From Paracoccus fistulariae (GTDB lineage Bacteria; Pseudomonadota; Alphaproteobacteria; Rhodobacterales; Rhodobacteraceae): a stretch of DNA of 64,000 nucleotides. Every line of letters begins with the position of its first letter. Position 1 is the first letter of the stretch. Below, one piece after another: positions 43,475 to 52,160 of the stretch. The notes under the pieces were generated by a model that saw only the letters and a program-made list of their open reading frames with translations, was not told where the DNA came from and searched no databases. The stretch is taken from assembly GCF_028553785.1 (NCBI RefSeq), contig NZ_CP067136.1, forward strand, positions 2,142,001-2,206,000, written 5' to 3'. Position numbers and translations under genes: made by a program.

Positions 43475-46318
43475 ATGTCACCAGTCCTGATTGCCATGTT
43501 GCCATTCATCGGTGCGCTTTTGCCCGGGCTTTTGATCCGTTCCGGACGTGACGTCGCGGCAACCGCCTGCGGGACAACGACATTCCTGGCCCTTCTGGGG
43601 CTGGTCCTGCACACCCCCGCCATCATGCGCGGCGAGGTGATTACCGCGAAGTTCAACTGGCTTCCCCTGATACAGCTGAATGCGAATTTCCGCATCGACG
43701 GGCTGTCGCTGCTGTTCGGGATCCTGATTCTGGGAATCGGGCTGCTGATCATCACCTATGCGCGCTTCTACCTGTCGCGCACCGACCCGATCGGCAAATT
43801 CTATACCTATCTGATGCTGTTTCAGGGCGCGATGGTCGGCATCGCGCTGTCCGATAACATCCTGCTGCTGTTGATCTTCTGGGAACTGACCTCGCTGTCC
43901 TCATTTCTGCTGATCGGCTATTGGCGGCACCTGCCCGCCGGGCGTCAGGGCGCGCGGATGGCGCTGACGGTGACCGGGACGGGCGGGCTGGCGATGATCG
44001 CGGGCATGCTGATTCTGGGCAATATCGCGGGCAGCTATGACATCAGCCAGATCCTGCTGGCGAAAGAGGCGATTCAGTCCAGCCCGCTTTACCTGCCCGC
44101 GCTGATCCTGATCCTGATCGGGGCCTTCACGAAATCGGCGCAGTTCCCGTTCCATTTCTGGCTTCCCCACGCGATGGCCGCGCCGACGCCGGTGTCGGCC
44201 TATCTGCACAGCGCCACCATGGTCAAGGCGGGCCTGTTCCTGATGGCGCGGCTGTGGCCGGTGCTGTCGGGCACGCCGGAATGGTTCTGGATTGTCTCGA
44301 CCACGGGCCTGATCACCATGCTGCTGGGCGCGTTCATCGCGCTGTTCAAGGACGATCTCAAGGCGCTGCTGGCCTTTTCGACTGTCAGCCATCTGGGTCT
44401 GGTGACGATGCTGCTTGGCTTCGGGACCGAGGCTGCGGCCTTTGCCGCCATGTTCCACATCATCAACCACGCCACCTTCAAGGCGGCGCTGTTCATGACC
44501 GCGGGCATTATCGACCACGAGGCCGGGACAAGGTCCATTGCCCGGCTGGGCGGGTTGCGCAAGCTGATGCCCATCACCTTCGGCATCGGCACCATCGCGG
44601 CGCTGTCCATGGCGGGCATTCCGCCGCTGAACGGCTTCATCTCGAAAGAGATGATGCTGTATGAAACCAGCCATCTGGAACTTGCCCGCACCGCCTTCAT
44701 GGTGATCGCGACCACGGCGGCGCTGTTCTCGGTCGGCTATTCCTTCCGCTTCATCGTCCAGGTCTTCCTGGGGCCACAGCGCGATGACTACCCGCACAAG
44801 CCGCATGATCCGGGCTTTGGCATGTGGGTCAGCCCCGGGCTGCTGGTGGTTCTGGTCATCCTGATCGGCCTGTTCCCGAACACCATGGCCGGCTGGCTGG
44901 TCGATGCTTCGGCCAGCGCGGTCACGGGGACGCCGCAACATGAAAAGCTGGCCCTGTGGCATGGCTGGAACGCCGCCGTCTATATGTCGATGATCGCCAC
45001 CATCGGCGGCGCAATCCTTGTCTGGATGCACAAGCCGCTGCTGGCGGCCTGGAATGCGGCCCCGCGGCCCGAGGCAAAGGCGATCTTCGACACCATCGTG
45101 CTGGCCATGGTGCGTCTGTCGCGGACCGTCACCAACAATCTGAATACCGGCTCGATGCCCCGGGCGCTGGCGGCCTTCACGCTGACGGTGATCTTCTGTG
45201 GCATGCTGGCCTGGTATTCGGGACAGGCCGGACCGACCGACCGCCCGATGCTGCCGATCTATCCGGTGCCCTTCATCAACTGGATGCTGATCCTGATCGC
45301 CACGGGCTGCATGGTGACCTTCCACCGCGTGCGCGTGCTGGCGCTGATCCTGATCAGCATCGTCGGGCTGATGACCTCGGCCTTCTTCGCCTATTTCTCG
45401 GCCCCCGACCTGGCGCTGACCCAGGCCTCGGTCGAGGTGGTGACGGTCGTTCTGCTGCTGCTGGCGCTGAACTTCCTGCCCAAGCGCACGGCGGTGGAAA
45501 CGCCGGTCGTGCGCCGTGGCTGGGATGCCTTCATCGCGACGCTGGCAGGGGTGTCCTTTGGCGCGCTGAGCTATGTCATCATGCGCAGCGATTTCACCAT
45601 GCCCAGCATCGCCGATTACATGCTGAAAAACAGCTATAAGGGCGGCGGCGGCACCAATGTGGTGAACGTCATTCTGGTCGACTTCCGTGGTTATGATACC
45701 TTTGGCGAGATTACCGTGCTGGGCATCGCCGCGCTGGCCATCTTTGCCCTGACCCAGACCCTGCTGCAGGGCCGTTCCTCGCGGCGTCTGCGCAATTGGG
45801 AACATACCCAGTCCCGCGCGGGCGACCGCCATCCGCTGATGCTGGTGATCACCACGCGGGTGCTGCTGCCCATCTCGCTGGTGGTGGGGCTCTATATCTT
45901 CCTGCGCGGGCATAACCTTCCGGGCGGCGGCTTTGTCGCCGGTCTGGTGGTGTCGATCGCGCTGGTGATGCAATACATGGCCTCGGGCTATGCCTGGGCA
46001 CAGCAGAGGCGCTATATCCCCTATCACGTGCTGATCGGGGCGGGCGTGGTCGCGGCCGGTGTGACCGGCATCGGCGCCTGGTTCGCGGGCAAGCCCTTCC
46101 TGACCTCGGCCTATGGCTATGTGAAGCTGCCCGGGATCGAGAAATTCGAGCTGGCAACCGCGATGGGCTTCGACCTTGGCGTGTTCCTGTGTGTGGTGGG
46201 CGCGGTGATGCTGATGCTGAACTCGCTCAGCCGGATCGCGCGCCATACCGGCAGCACGATCAACCGCAAGCCGATGGATATCGACCTGAGCGACGAACAG
46301 AAGAAAGGAGCCCACTGA
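43475..46318 (+). CDS. mrpA: Na+/H+ antiporter subunit A fused to subunit B
   Basis: A 947-residue polytopic protein. Residues about 1-660 are the NuoL-like MrpA core (FWELTSLSSFLLIGYW, SAQFPFHFWLPHAMAAPTPVSAYLHSATMVKAG, ALLAFSTVSHLG, GIPPLNGFISKE). Residues about 780-947 are an MrpB domain (LLPISLVVGLYIFLRGHNLPGGGF). Fused AB subunits mark the group 2 (Pha/Mrp six-gene) antiporters of alphaproteobacteria. They exchange cytoplasmic Na+ or K+ for protons and give alkali tolerance. The ATG at 43475 has GAGG five bases upstream. It overlaps mrpC in TGATG. Confidence 0.95.
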   Translation: MSPVLIAMLPFIGALLPGLLIRSGRDVAATACGTTTFLALLGLVLHTPAIMRGEVITAKFNWLPLIQLNANFRIDGLSLLFGILILGIGLLIITYARFYLSRTDPIGKFYTYLMLFQGAMVGIALSDNILLLLIFWELTSLSSFLLIGYWRHLPAGRQGARMALTVTGTGGLAMIAGMLILGNIAGSYDISQILLAKEAIQSSPLYLPALILILIGAFTKSAQFPFHFWLPHAMAAPTPVSAYLHSATMVKAGLFLMARLWPVLSGTPEWFWIVSTTGLITMLLGAFIALFKDDLKALLAFSTVSHLGLVTMLLGFGTEAAAFAAMFHIINHATFKAALFMTAGIIDHEAGTRSIARLGGLRKLMPITFGIGTIAALSMAGIPPLNGFISKEMMLYETSHLELARTAFMVIATTAALFSVGYSFRFIVQVFLGPQRDDYPHKPHDPGFGMWVSPGLLVVLVILIGLFPNTMAGWLVDASASAVTGTPQHEKLALWHGWNAAVYMSMIATIGGAILVWMHKPLLAAWNAAPRPEAKAIFDTIVLAMVRLSRTVTNNLNTGSMPRALAAFTLTVIFCGMLAWYSGQAGPTDRPMLPIYPVPFINWMLILIATGCMVTFHRVRVLALILISIVGLMTSAFFAYFSAPDLALTQASVEVVTVVLLLLALNFLPKRTAVETPVVRRGWDAFIATLAGVSFGALSYVIMRSDFTMPSIADYMLKNSYKGGGGTNVVNVILVDFRGYDTFGEITVLGIAALAIFALTQTLLQGRSSRRLRNWEHTQSRAGDRHPLMLVITTRVLLPISLVVGLYIFLRGHNLPGGGFVAGLVVSIALVMQYMASGYAWAQQRRYIPYHVLIGAGVVAAGVTGIGAWFAGKPFLTSAYGYVKLPGIEKFELATAMGFDLGVFLCVVGAVMLMLNSLSRIARHTGSTINRKPMDIDLSDEQKKGAH

Positions 46319-46722
46319 TGGAGCTTCTCGTAGCATCCGCCCTTGGCGCGATGATGGGGGCGGCGATCTATCTGATCCTGCGCCTGCGCACCTTTGCCGT
46401 CATTCTTGGCATGACCATGCTGACCTATGCCATCAACGCCTTTCTGTTCGTCAGCGGCCGTCTGGTCGTCAACCGCCCGCCGATCCTGCAGGATCACGGC
46501 GAAACCGCCAGCATGGCGATCTATACCGACCCGATCCCGCAGGCGCTGGTGCTGACCGCCATCGTCATCGGCTTTGGCATGACCGCCGTCGTGGTGATGA
46601 TGTCGCTGGGCGCCTTCGTCGAAGGCGGAGATGACCGCATCAACATGCCGCTGGATGACCGGGAGATGCCGCCGCTGAAAACCATCGACGACAATCCGAA
46701 GATCGAGGAAGAGACCGCATGA
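46318..46722 (+). CDS. mrpC: Na+/H+ antiporter subunit C
   Basis: A 134-residue NuoK-like subunit with three helices. MGAAIYLILRLRTFAVILG, a TYAINAFLFVSG segment and TDPIPQALVLTAIVIGFGMTAV are the MrpC signatures. The C-terminus has a charged tail. It starts in the mrpA stop (TGATG) and ends with an ATGA overlap with mrpD. Confidence 0.95.
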   Translation: MELLVASALGAMMGAAIYLILRLRTFAVILGMTMLTYAINAFLFVSGRLVVNRPPILQDHGETASMAIYTDPIPQALVLTAIVIGFGMTAVVVMMSLGAFVEGGDDRINMPLDDREMPPLKTIDDNPKIEEETA

Positions 46723-48317
46723 CCCACTGGCTGATCGCTCCGGTCCTTCTTCCGGCCCTGATGGGATCGCTGATGGTGCTGTGGATGCGCCACGATCTGC
46801 TGTTGCAGCGCGTGTTCGGTATCCTCAGCGGATTGTTGATCCTTGGCGTCGCGCTGTTGCTGCATCACGACGCCATCAGCGGCGATATCTATGTCTACCG
46901 GCTGGGCAACTGGACCGCGCCCTTTGGCATCGTGCTGATGCTGGACCGGCTGGCGGCGCTGATGCTGGTGCTGACCGCCGTGCTGGCCGTGGTGGTGCAG
47001 CTTTACGCCATCGGATCCGGCTGGGATCGCAAGGGCTGGCACTTCCATGCGCTGTGGATGTTCCAGCTGATGGGTCTGAACGGCGCCTTTCTGACGGGCG
47101 ACGCCTTCAACCTGTTCGTCTTCTTCGAGGTGCTGCTGATCGCCAGCTATGGCCTGATGATCCACGGTGGCGGCCCGATGCGCCTGCGCGCGGGCGTGCA
47201 ATATATCAGCTATAACCTGGCCGGTTCCGCCCTGTTTCTGGCCGCGCTTGGCACGCTTTACGCATCCACCGGCACGCTGAACATGGCCGATATGGCCGCC
47301 CGCGTCGCCGTCATGCCGCCCGAAGATACGGCGCTGCTGCGCACCGGCGCGGTGCTGCTGCTGCTGGTCTTTGCGGTCAAGGCCGCCATCGTGCCGCTGC
47401 ATTTCTGGCTGCCCTCGACCTATGCCAACGCCCCCGGCCCGGTCGCCGCACTGTTCGCGATCATGTCGAAGGTCGGCGTCTATGCCATCATCCGCTTTTT
47501 CACATTGGTCTTTCCCGGCGATTCCGTGGTCGAGACGCTGGCCAGCGACCTGATCCTGCCCGCCGCGCTGATCACGCTGACACTGGGTCAGATCGGCGTC
47601 ATGGGCACGCGCAGCCTGACGCGGCTTGCGGCCTTTGCCGCGATCGCCTCGATCGGCACGCTGCTGATCCCGATCGCGGATTTTACCGCAGGCGGGCTGA
47701 CGGCCGGCATGTATTACCTGATCCATTCGACGCTGGCGGGGGCCGCGCTGTTTCTGGTGGTGGACATGATCGCGGCCCGGCGCGGCGGCGATATCTGGCT
47801 GCGCCTGCGCCCGGCGATCCGCAATACGGGGCTGGTCTCGGCGCTGTTCTTTGCCTCGGCCATCGCCACGGTCGGCCTGCCGCCGCTGTCAGGCTTCATC
47901 GGCAAGCTGATGATCCTTGACGCGACCTGGACCGATCCCTGGCGCAACGGCATCTGGGCGACAATCCTGATCACCTCGGTCATTGCCATCATCGGCTTCA
48001 GCCGCGCGGGTTCCATGCTGTTCTGGAAATCGCACGAGCTTGACCCCGAGCCCGGCAATGACACCGACGAAGGCGCCCGCCCGCAGCGTGGCGCGATTCC
48101 GGTGAAGCTGGAAACCGACGAGCCGATTCAGGACGTGGACGATTCCGCCGCACCCTGGCTGTCCTTCGCGGCCCTTGTCGCCCTGCTGGCGGGCACCGCC
48201 CTGCTGACCATTTTCGCCGGGCCGGTCACCGATTACCTGCAGGATACGGCCGCCCAGCTGACGCAGCCCTCGCCCTATATCGACTCTATCCTGCAAAACC
48301 AGGAGGGCACGAAATGA
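46719..48317 (+). CDS. mrpD: Na+/H+ antiporter subunit D
   Basis: A 532-residue NuoM/N-like subunit with about 14 helices: FEVLLIASYGLMIHGGG (with the conserved Glu), VKAAIVPLHFWLPSTYANAPGPVAALFA split over the proton channel, and TVGLPPLSGFIGKLMI. It carries a hydrophilic loop of about 45 residues near residue 460. Overlaps both neighbours by 4 bases. Confidence 0.95.
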   Translation: MTHWLIAPVLLPALMGSLMVLWMRHDLLLQRVFGILSGLLILGVALLLHHDAISGDIYVYRLGNWTAPFGIVLMLDRLAALMLVLTAVLAVVVQLYAIGSGWDRKGWHFHALWMFQLMGLNGAFLTGDAFNLFVFFEVLLIASYGLMIHGGGPMRLRAGVQYISYNLAGSALFLAALGTLYASTGTLNMADMAARVAVMPPEDTALLRTGAVLLLLVFAVKAAIVPLHFWLPSTYANAPGPVAALFAIMSKVGVYAIIRFFTLVFPGDSVVETLASDLILPAALITLTLGQIGVMGTRSLTRLAAFAAIASIGTLLIPIADFTAGGLTAGMYYLIHSTLAGAALFLVVDMIAARRGGDIWLRLRPAIRNTGLVSALFFASAIATVGLPPLSGFIGKLMILDATWTDPWRNGIWATILITSVIAIIGFSRAGSMLFWKSHELDPEPGNDTDEGARPQRGAIPVKLETDEPIQDVDDSAAPWLSFAALVALLAGTALLTIFAGPVTDYLQDTAAQLTQPSPYIDSILQNQEGTK

Positions 48318-48805
48318 TCCGCAGGCTCTTTCCCCATCCCTACCTGTCTGTGACGCTGGTGCTGGTCTGGATTCTGCTGGTCAACCGCTTTGCCTGGGGA
48401 TCGCTGGTCTTCGCGATCATCCTGGCCATCGCCATCCCCATCCTGACCGCGCCCTATTGGCCGGACCGCGCGCGTCTGCGCAGCCCTGCAAAGATCGCGG
48501 GCTATGTGCTGCTGGTGATCTGGGATATCATCGTGGCCAATATTCAGGTCGCGATGATCGTGCTGTTCAAGCCCAATCACAAGCTGCAGCCGGCATGGAT
48601 CACCGTCCCGCTTGACCTGCGCTCACCCGAGGCGATCACCGTGCTGGCCTCGACCATCACGCTGACGCCCGGCACGGTCAGCGCCGATCTGTCGCAGGAC
48701 GGGCACGCGCTGCTGGTGCACTGCCTGCATGCCCCCGAACCGGAAGAGGTCATCGACGAGATCAAGACCCGCTACGAGGCGCGCCTGAAGGAGATTTTCG
48801 AATGA
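48314..48805 (+). CDS. mrpE: Na+/H+ antiporter subunit E
   Basis: A 163-residue MrpE with two or three N-terminal helices and a conserved soluble tail containing SPEAITVLASTITLTPGTVS and LLVHCLHAPEPEEV. These are the family signatures. Needed for assembly of the Mrp complex. It overlaps mrpD and mrpF by 4 bases each. Confidence 0.95.
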   Translation: MIRRLFPHPYLSVTLVLVWILLVNRFAWGSLVFAIILAIAIPILTAPYWPDRARLRSPAKIAGYVLLVIWDIIVANIQVAMIVLFKPNHKLQPAWITVPLDLRSPEAITVLASTITLTPGTVSADLSQDGHALLVHCLHAPEPEEVIDEIKTRYEARLKEIFE

Positions 48806-49071
48806 TCAACTATGCTTTGTATTTCGCCTTCATCTGTTTCGGGATCGGTCAGTTGTTCTGCGCCTATCGCATCATCGTCGGCCCGGGCGTCGGCGACAGG
48901 ATTCTGGCGCTGGACACGATGTCGATCAACTTCATCGCGCTGATTGCGCTGTTCGGCATCACCTTCCGGACCACCATGTATTTCGAGATCATGCTGCTCT
49001 TTGCAATGGTCGGCTTCATCTCGACCGTGGCCTATGCGAAGTTCCTGCTTCGCGGCGATGTCATCGAATAG
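48802..49071 (+). CDS. mrpF: Na+/H+ antiporter subunit F
   Basis: An 89-residue three-helix MrpF with CAYRIIVGPGVGDRILALDT, in which the conserved Asp of the family sits. It overlaps mrpE by 4 bases and ends 9 bases before mrpG. Confidence 0.95.
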   Translation: MINYALYFAFICFGIGQLFCAYRIIVGPGVGDRILALDTMSINFIALIALFGITFRTTMYFEIMLLFAMVGFISTVAYAKFLLRGDVIE

Positions 49072-49080
49072 GGGGGTGGG

Positions 49081-49500
49081 ATGATGGAATTTGCACTGGA
49101 AATCCTGATCACCGCCTTTCTGGTCATTGGCGGGATCTTCGGCCTTGTCGGGTCTTTCGGGCTGGTCAAGCTGCCTGATCAGATGACGCGGCTTCATGCG
49201 CCCACAAAGGCCGCGACGCTGGGCGTCGGCGGGATCCTGATCGCATCGGCGCTGTGGTTCTTCGGGTTCGGCGAACGGGCAAGCTGGCACGAATTGCTGA
49301 TCGTGATCTTCCTGTTCCTGACCGCGCCGATCACCGGGCTGATGATCGCCAAGACCAACCTGCACCTGACCTGGCGTGCCGAGGATCTGCCCGATCCCGG
49401 CGAGGACATGCATTGGGCGACCTATGGCGATTCCGCCGAAAACAGCCTGATGGATGAGGTTGAGGACAGCGACGCGCCGAAACGGGAAAACCACTTCTGA
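49081..49500 (+). CDS. mrpG: Na+/H+ antiporter subunit G
   Basis: A 139-residue three-helix MrpG (GLVGSFGLVKLPDQMTRLHA, PTKAATLGVGGIL, TAPITGLMIA) with an acidic cytoplasmic tail of about 40 residues. Last gene of the mrp operon; a weak terminator candidate follows. Confidence 0.94.
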   Translation: MMEFALEILITAFLVIGGIFGLVGSFGLVKLPDQMTRLHAPTKAATLGVGGILIASALWFFGFGERASWHELLIVIFLFLTAPITGLMIAKTNLHLTWRAEDLPDPGEDMHWATYGDSAENSLMDEVEDSDAPKRENHF

Positions 49501-49506
49501 TCCTGC

Positions 49507-49535
49507 GCGGGGGGCCGGGCGTCACCCCGCCTTTT
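49507..49535 (+). terminator. Candidate terminator after the mrp operon
   Basis: GCGGGG at 49507-49512 pairs with CCCCGC at 49525-49530, followed by CTTTT. The loop of 12 is long, so this is a weak structure. It overlaps the last codons of the convergent tail-tube-like gene. Confidence 0.4.
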
Positions 49536-49989
49536 CCGCGCGCCGCCAGCCCACCGGCTGGACGGTGAGAACCGCAATACCAGTCACGCCCGACCTTTGC
49601 GCATCCAGCTGGGGCAGCGCCCGATATTCGCTGACCCGGCAAGCGGCAAGGATGTAGCCTGAAGCGATCTCACCCTGCGCGTTCATCACATCGACGCGCA
49701 AATCTCTGGGCGTGGCCCGACAACCTGCTGCACCCCGAACCCAGCCTTCCAGCCGCCCGTCGCTGAGGCAAATCCCCTGTTCGAATGTCACCGCCTCTTG
49801 CGCGATCCCGCGCTGAAGTTCTGCGGCCGGGCTGCGCATCTGGCCGCCGGTGTGGAAACCGGCCTTGCGGATCTGCCGACCAAGCCTGCTCATCCTGGTC
49901 ATACCCAACAGCGGCATACCGCCCTCATCAGCGAAATAGACCTGAAATTTATAGGTCAGCAGCGGATTGAGCGGCTTGGTGGATGGCAT
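49522..49989 (-). CDS. Orphan T4-gp19-like contractile-tail tube protein
   Basis: A 155-residue protein with the layout of the tail-tube family PF06841. It starts with N-P-LLTYKFQVYF, has a central FEQGICLSDGRLEGWV (compare the family's L-x-R-G-x-x-D-x-x-L-x-x-W), then RDLRVDVMNAQGE and a final IAVLTVQPVGW strand. Such proteins build the inner tube of phage tails, R-type pyocins and extracellular contractile injection systems. No sheath, baseplate, ATPase or other phage gene is within 14 kb on either side. The start at 49989 matches the family; no strong ribosome site is seen. About 240 bases upstream hold no gene. Family call moderately secure. Confidence 0.55.
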   Translation of the reverse strand: MPSTKPLNPLLTYKFQVYFADEGGMPLLGMTRMSRLGRQIRKAGFHTGGQMRSPAAELQRGIAQEAVTFEQGICLSDGRLEGWVRGAAGCRATPRDLRVDVMNAQGEIASGYILAACRVSEYRALPQLDAQRSGVTGIAVLTVQPVGWRRAEKAG

Positions 49990-50229
49990 GGTCTTATCCC
50001 GCGCTTCGGGCCGGGCTGTCCGCGTCAGCCGCAGGCCCGCCAGCCGTGATCGAACCGCCCGACAAAGCCAGCAATCTTGAAGCGCCCATGATCTCAGCCC
50101 CGCCTCACCTGATGATAGCATAGTCCGGGGGCCCTTGCGCGCCTTGGTGTCGGGTGGGGTCATGGCGCGTGCGGAGGATGCCCGCCCCTGCGCATTGATC
50201 AGCAGGAAGAAAACGCCCGCGCCGAGCCA

Positions 50230-51129
50230 TCATCGGACAAAGACGCCTTTCTGGCGATGTGCCAGATCGATGAATTTTTGCAGGGCATTCGACCGCACTC
50301 TGCCCGGCGGCGTGACTGTATAGACGCCGCCACGGCGCTGCGACCAGTCTGGCACAAGGCGTTTCAACCTGCCTTGCGCGATATCCTCGCGCAGCATGAA
50401 GTCGGGCATGATGGTGTAGGAATAGCTTTCCGTGACAAAGGCGCGGATCGCAAGCGTGTTGCTGATCTCTGCGACCGTGACCGGCTGTGCGACCTCGCTG
50501 ATGTCGCCCTTGGTGAACTCCCACACCCGTTTGCCCGCCAGGGCCTTGCTTGACACGAAGGGCAGGGCCGAAAGATCTGCGGGGCTGCGCACCCCGGCCT
50601 TCTGAAATGTCGCGGGCGCGCAGACGGCGATCTCTTCGAAGTCCAGCAGCCTGCGGGCAAGATTGCTGGAATCCGACAGCCAACCGACGCGAAATGTCAG
50701 ATCGAACCGGCCCTCGATGATATTGGTCCGTTCATCATCCAGCGTCAGGTCGATGGTCACGTCGGGATAGGTCTCGCGAAAGCGCGCGGCGAAGGGGGCG
50801 ACAAAGGCGATGCCGTAATCCACCGGGGCCGCGATGCGCAACAGGCCGCGCGGTTCGCTGTGCTTCTGCTGCACCCGCTCATAGGCGTTGTTCGCCTGTG
50901 TCAGGGCCGATTTGGCATCCTCGTAAAAGGCCAGCCCCGCCTCGGTCGGTTGCAGATGCCGCGTGTTGCGCGACAGCAGCAAGGTGCCGACCTCATCCTC
51001 AAGCAATTGCAGCTGCTTGCTGACTACCGCCTTGCTGATCCCAAGCGTCAGGGCCGCGCCGGTGATCGTGCCCGCCTCGATCGTGGCCACGAAATAGGCA
51101 AGGCGGTTGAAGTTGTTCCTGTGATCCAT
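50230..51129 (-). CDS. LysR-family regulator of the adjacent MBL/NAD(P)-binding genes
   Basis: A 299-residue LTTR. The winged HTH is residues about 5-65 (FVATIEAGTITGAALTLGISKAVVSKQLQLLED), and the effector domain about 92-292 has the layout of the CrgA/DmlR-like branch (LLRIAAPVDYGIAFVAPF, FDLTFRVGWLSDSSNLARRL). It is divergent from the MBL gene, with about 100 bases between. The shared gap contains an excellent T-N11-A dyad 5 bases from its own start, fitting autorepression plus control of the divergent genes. Confidence 0.9.
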   Translation of the reverse strand: MDHRNNFNRLAYFVATIEAGTITGAALTLGISKAVVSKQLQLLEDEVGTLLLSRNTRHLQPTEAGLAFYEDAKSALTQANNAYERVQQKHSEPRGLLRIAAPVDYGIAFVAPFAARFRETYPDVTIDLTLDDERTNIIEGRFDLTFRVGWLSDSSNLARRLLDFEEIAVCAPATFQKAGVRSPADLSALPFVSSKALAGKRVWEFTKGDISEVAQPVTVAEISNTLAIRAFVTESYSYTIMPDFMLREDIAQGRLKRLVPDWSQRRGGVYTVTPPGRVRSNALQKFIDLAHRQKGVFVR

Positions 51130-51133
51130 GTTG

Positions 51134-51154
51134 GTATGTTAGCTTTTAGCATAC
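51134..51154. promoter_or_regulatory. LysR-type operator GTATG-N11-CATAC
   Basis: GTATG at 51134-51138 and CATAC at 51150-51154 form a perfect 5-bp dyad with an 11-base centre, the classical T-N11-A LysR box. It lies between the divergent LysR gene (start 51129) and the MBL gene (start 51231), close to the regulator's own start. Confidence 0.7.
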
Positions 51155-51230
51155 AGTCATTCAATATCATATGTCTTTCGATGACAAATGGGGACCGCTA
51201 GATCCTGCCCTAGACGCAAGGAGATATGAC

Positions 51231-52127
51231 ATGACCCAGATGACACGACGTTCCGCATTGATCGGCCTCGGCTCGGTCGCGACCCTGCCGCTGATGTCGC
51301 GCCTGTCGCTGGCATCGACCACGCCGGACTGGACCGCGCTGCGCGGCGGGGAGGATGATTTCTTCCGCGCCCCGGTGATCCTGACCGGCCAGAAAGAGGC
51401 CATCCTGATCGATGGCAGCTTCACCTATGCCGGGGGCGAGGCCGTGGTCGCGGCGCTGAAAGCCTCGGGCAAGGAACTGACCACGATCTATGTCTCGGTC
51501 AACGATCCCGATTATTACTTCAGCCTGAAGCCCATCGTCGCCGCCTATCCGGATGCCCGCGTGATCGCGGCCTCGGATACGGTCGCGCTGATACGGCAGA
51601 AGGCGCAGGCCAAGCTGGAGGCCTGGGGGCCGGTGCTGGGCCAGAACGGCCCGCAAACCATGAACGATCTGACCTTCCCGCAGATCGACGACAGCGCCAC
51701 GCTGACGCTTGAGGGCGCGCAGATCCAGATCGTGACATCGGCGACCATGGCCGACCGCCGTTACCTTTACGTGCCAAGCCTGGATGCGGTCCTTGGCGGC
51801 GTCTATGTCTTCGATGACCTGCATGTCTGGACCGCTGACACGCCCACCCCCGGGGATCGGGCGAAATGGATCGCGGAACTGGACGCCCTGATCGCGCGCA
51901 ATCCGGACGTGGTCGTCGCCGGTCACGGGGCGCATCCGGGCAATTCCGGCATCCCGGCGCTGGAATTCACCCGCGACTATCTGCGCAACTTTGAAAGGGA
52001 AGTGGCCAGGGCCAAGGACAGCGCCGAACTGATCGCCGCGATGACCGCGCTTTATCCAGATCTGGGGATGATGCCCGCACTGGATATCGGCGCGCGGGTC
52101 GCCATGGGCGAGATGACCTGGGGTTGA
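51231..52127 (+). CDS. Tat-exported MBL-fold protein with degenerate metal site
   Basis: A 298-residue metallo-beta-lactamase-fold protein with a twin-arginine signal (TRRSALIGLG followed by a hydrophobic stretch, residues 4-30). The usual H-x-H-x-D-H zinc motif is replaced by VSVNDPDYYF, keeping only the Asp. VVAGHGAHPG near residue 230 still carries a His. The fold is otherwise recognisable (AILIDGSFTYAGG, YVPSLDAVLGGVYVFDD). Hydrolase activity is doubtful, though some MBL subfamilies do use altered ligands. AAGGAG precedes the ATG at 51231. It is probably co-transcribed with the NAD(P)-binding gene 33 bases downstream and controlled by the divergent LysR protein. Confidence 0.82.
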   Translation: MTQMTRRSALIGLGSVATLPLMSRLSLASTTPDWTALRGGEDDFFRAPVILTGQKEAILIDGSFTYAGGEAVVAALKASGKELTTIYVSVNDPDYYFSLKPIVAAYPDARVIAASDTVALIRQKAQAKLEAWGPVLGQNGPQTMNDLTFPQIDDSATLTLEGAQIQIVTSATMADRRYLYVPSLDAVLGGVYVFDDLHVWTADTPTPGDRAKWIAELDALIARNPDVVVAGHGAHPGNSGIPALEFTRDYLRNFEREVARAKDSAELIAAMTALYPDLGMMPALDIGARVAMGEMTWG

Positions 52128-52160
52128 TCCGGGCGATACCGAAACCGAAAGGACATGACG

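Noticed and set aside
43901..46336. 811-codon open frame antisense to mrpA
   Set aside because: Rich in His, Arg, Gln and Gly with no domain; a shadow of the GC-rich mrpA coding strand.
49990..50229. Gene in the gap upstream of the tail-tube-like gene
   Set aside because: Open frames here lack ribosome sites and look like random GC-rich sequence.
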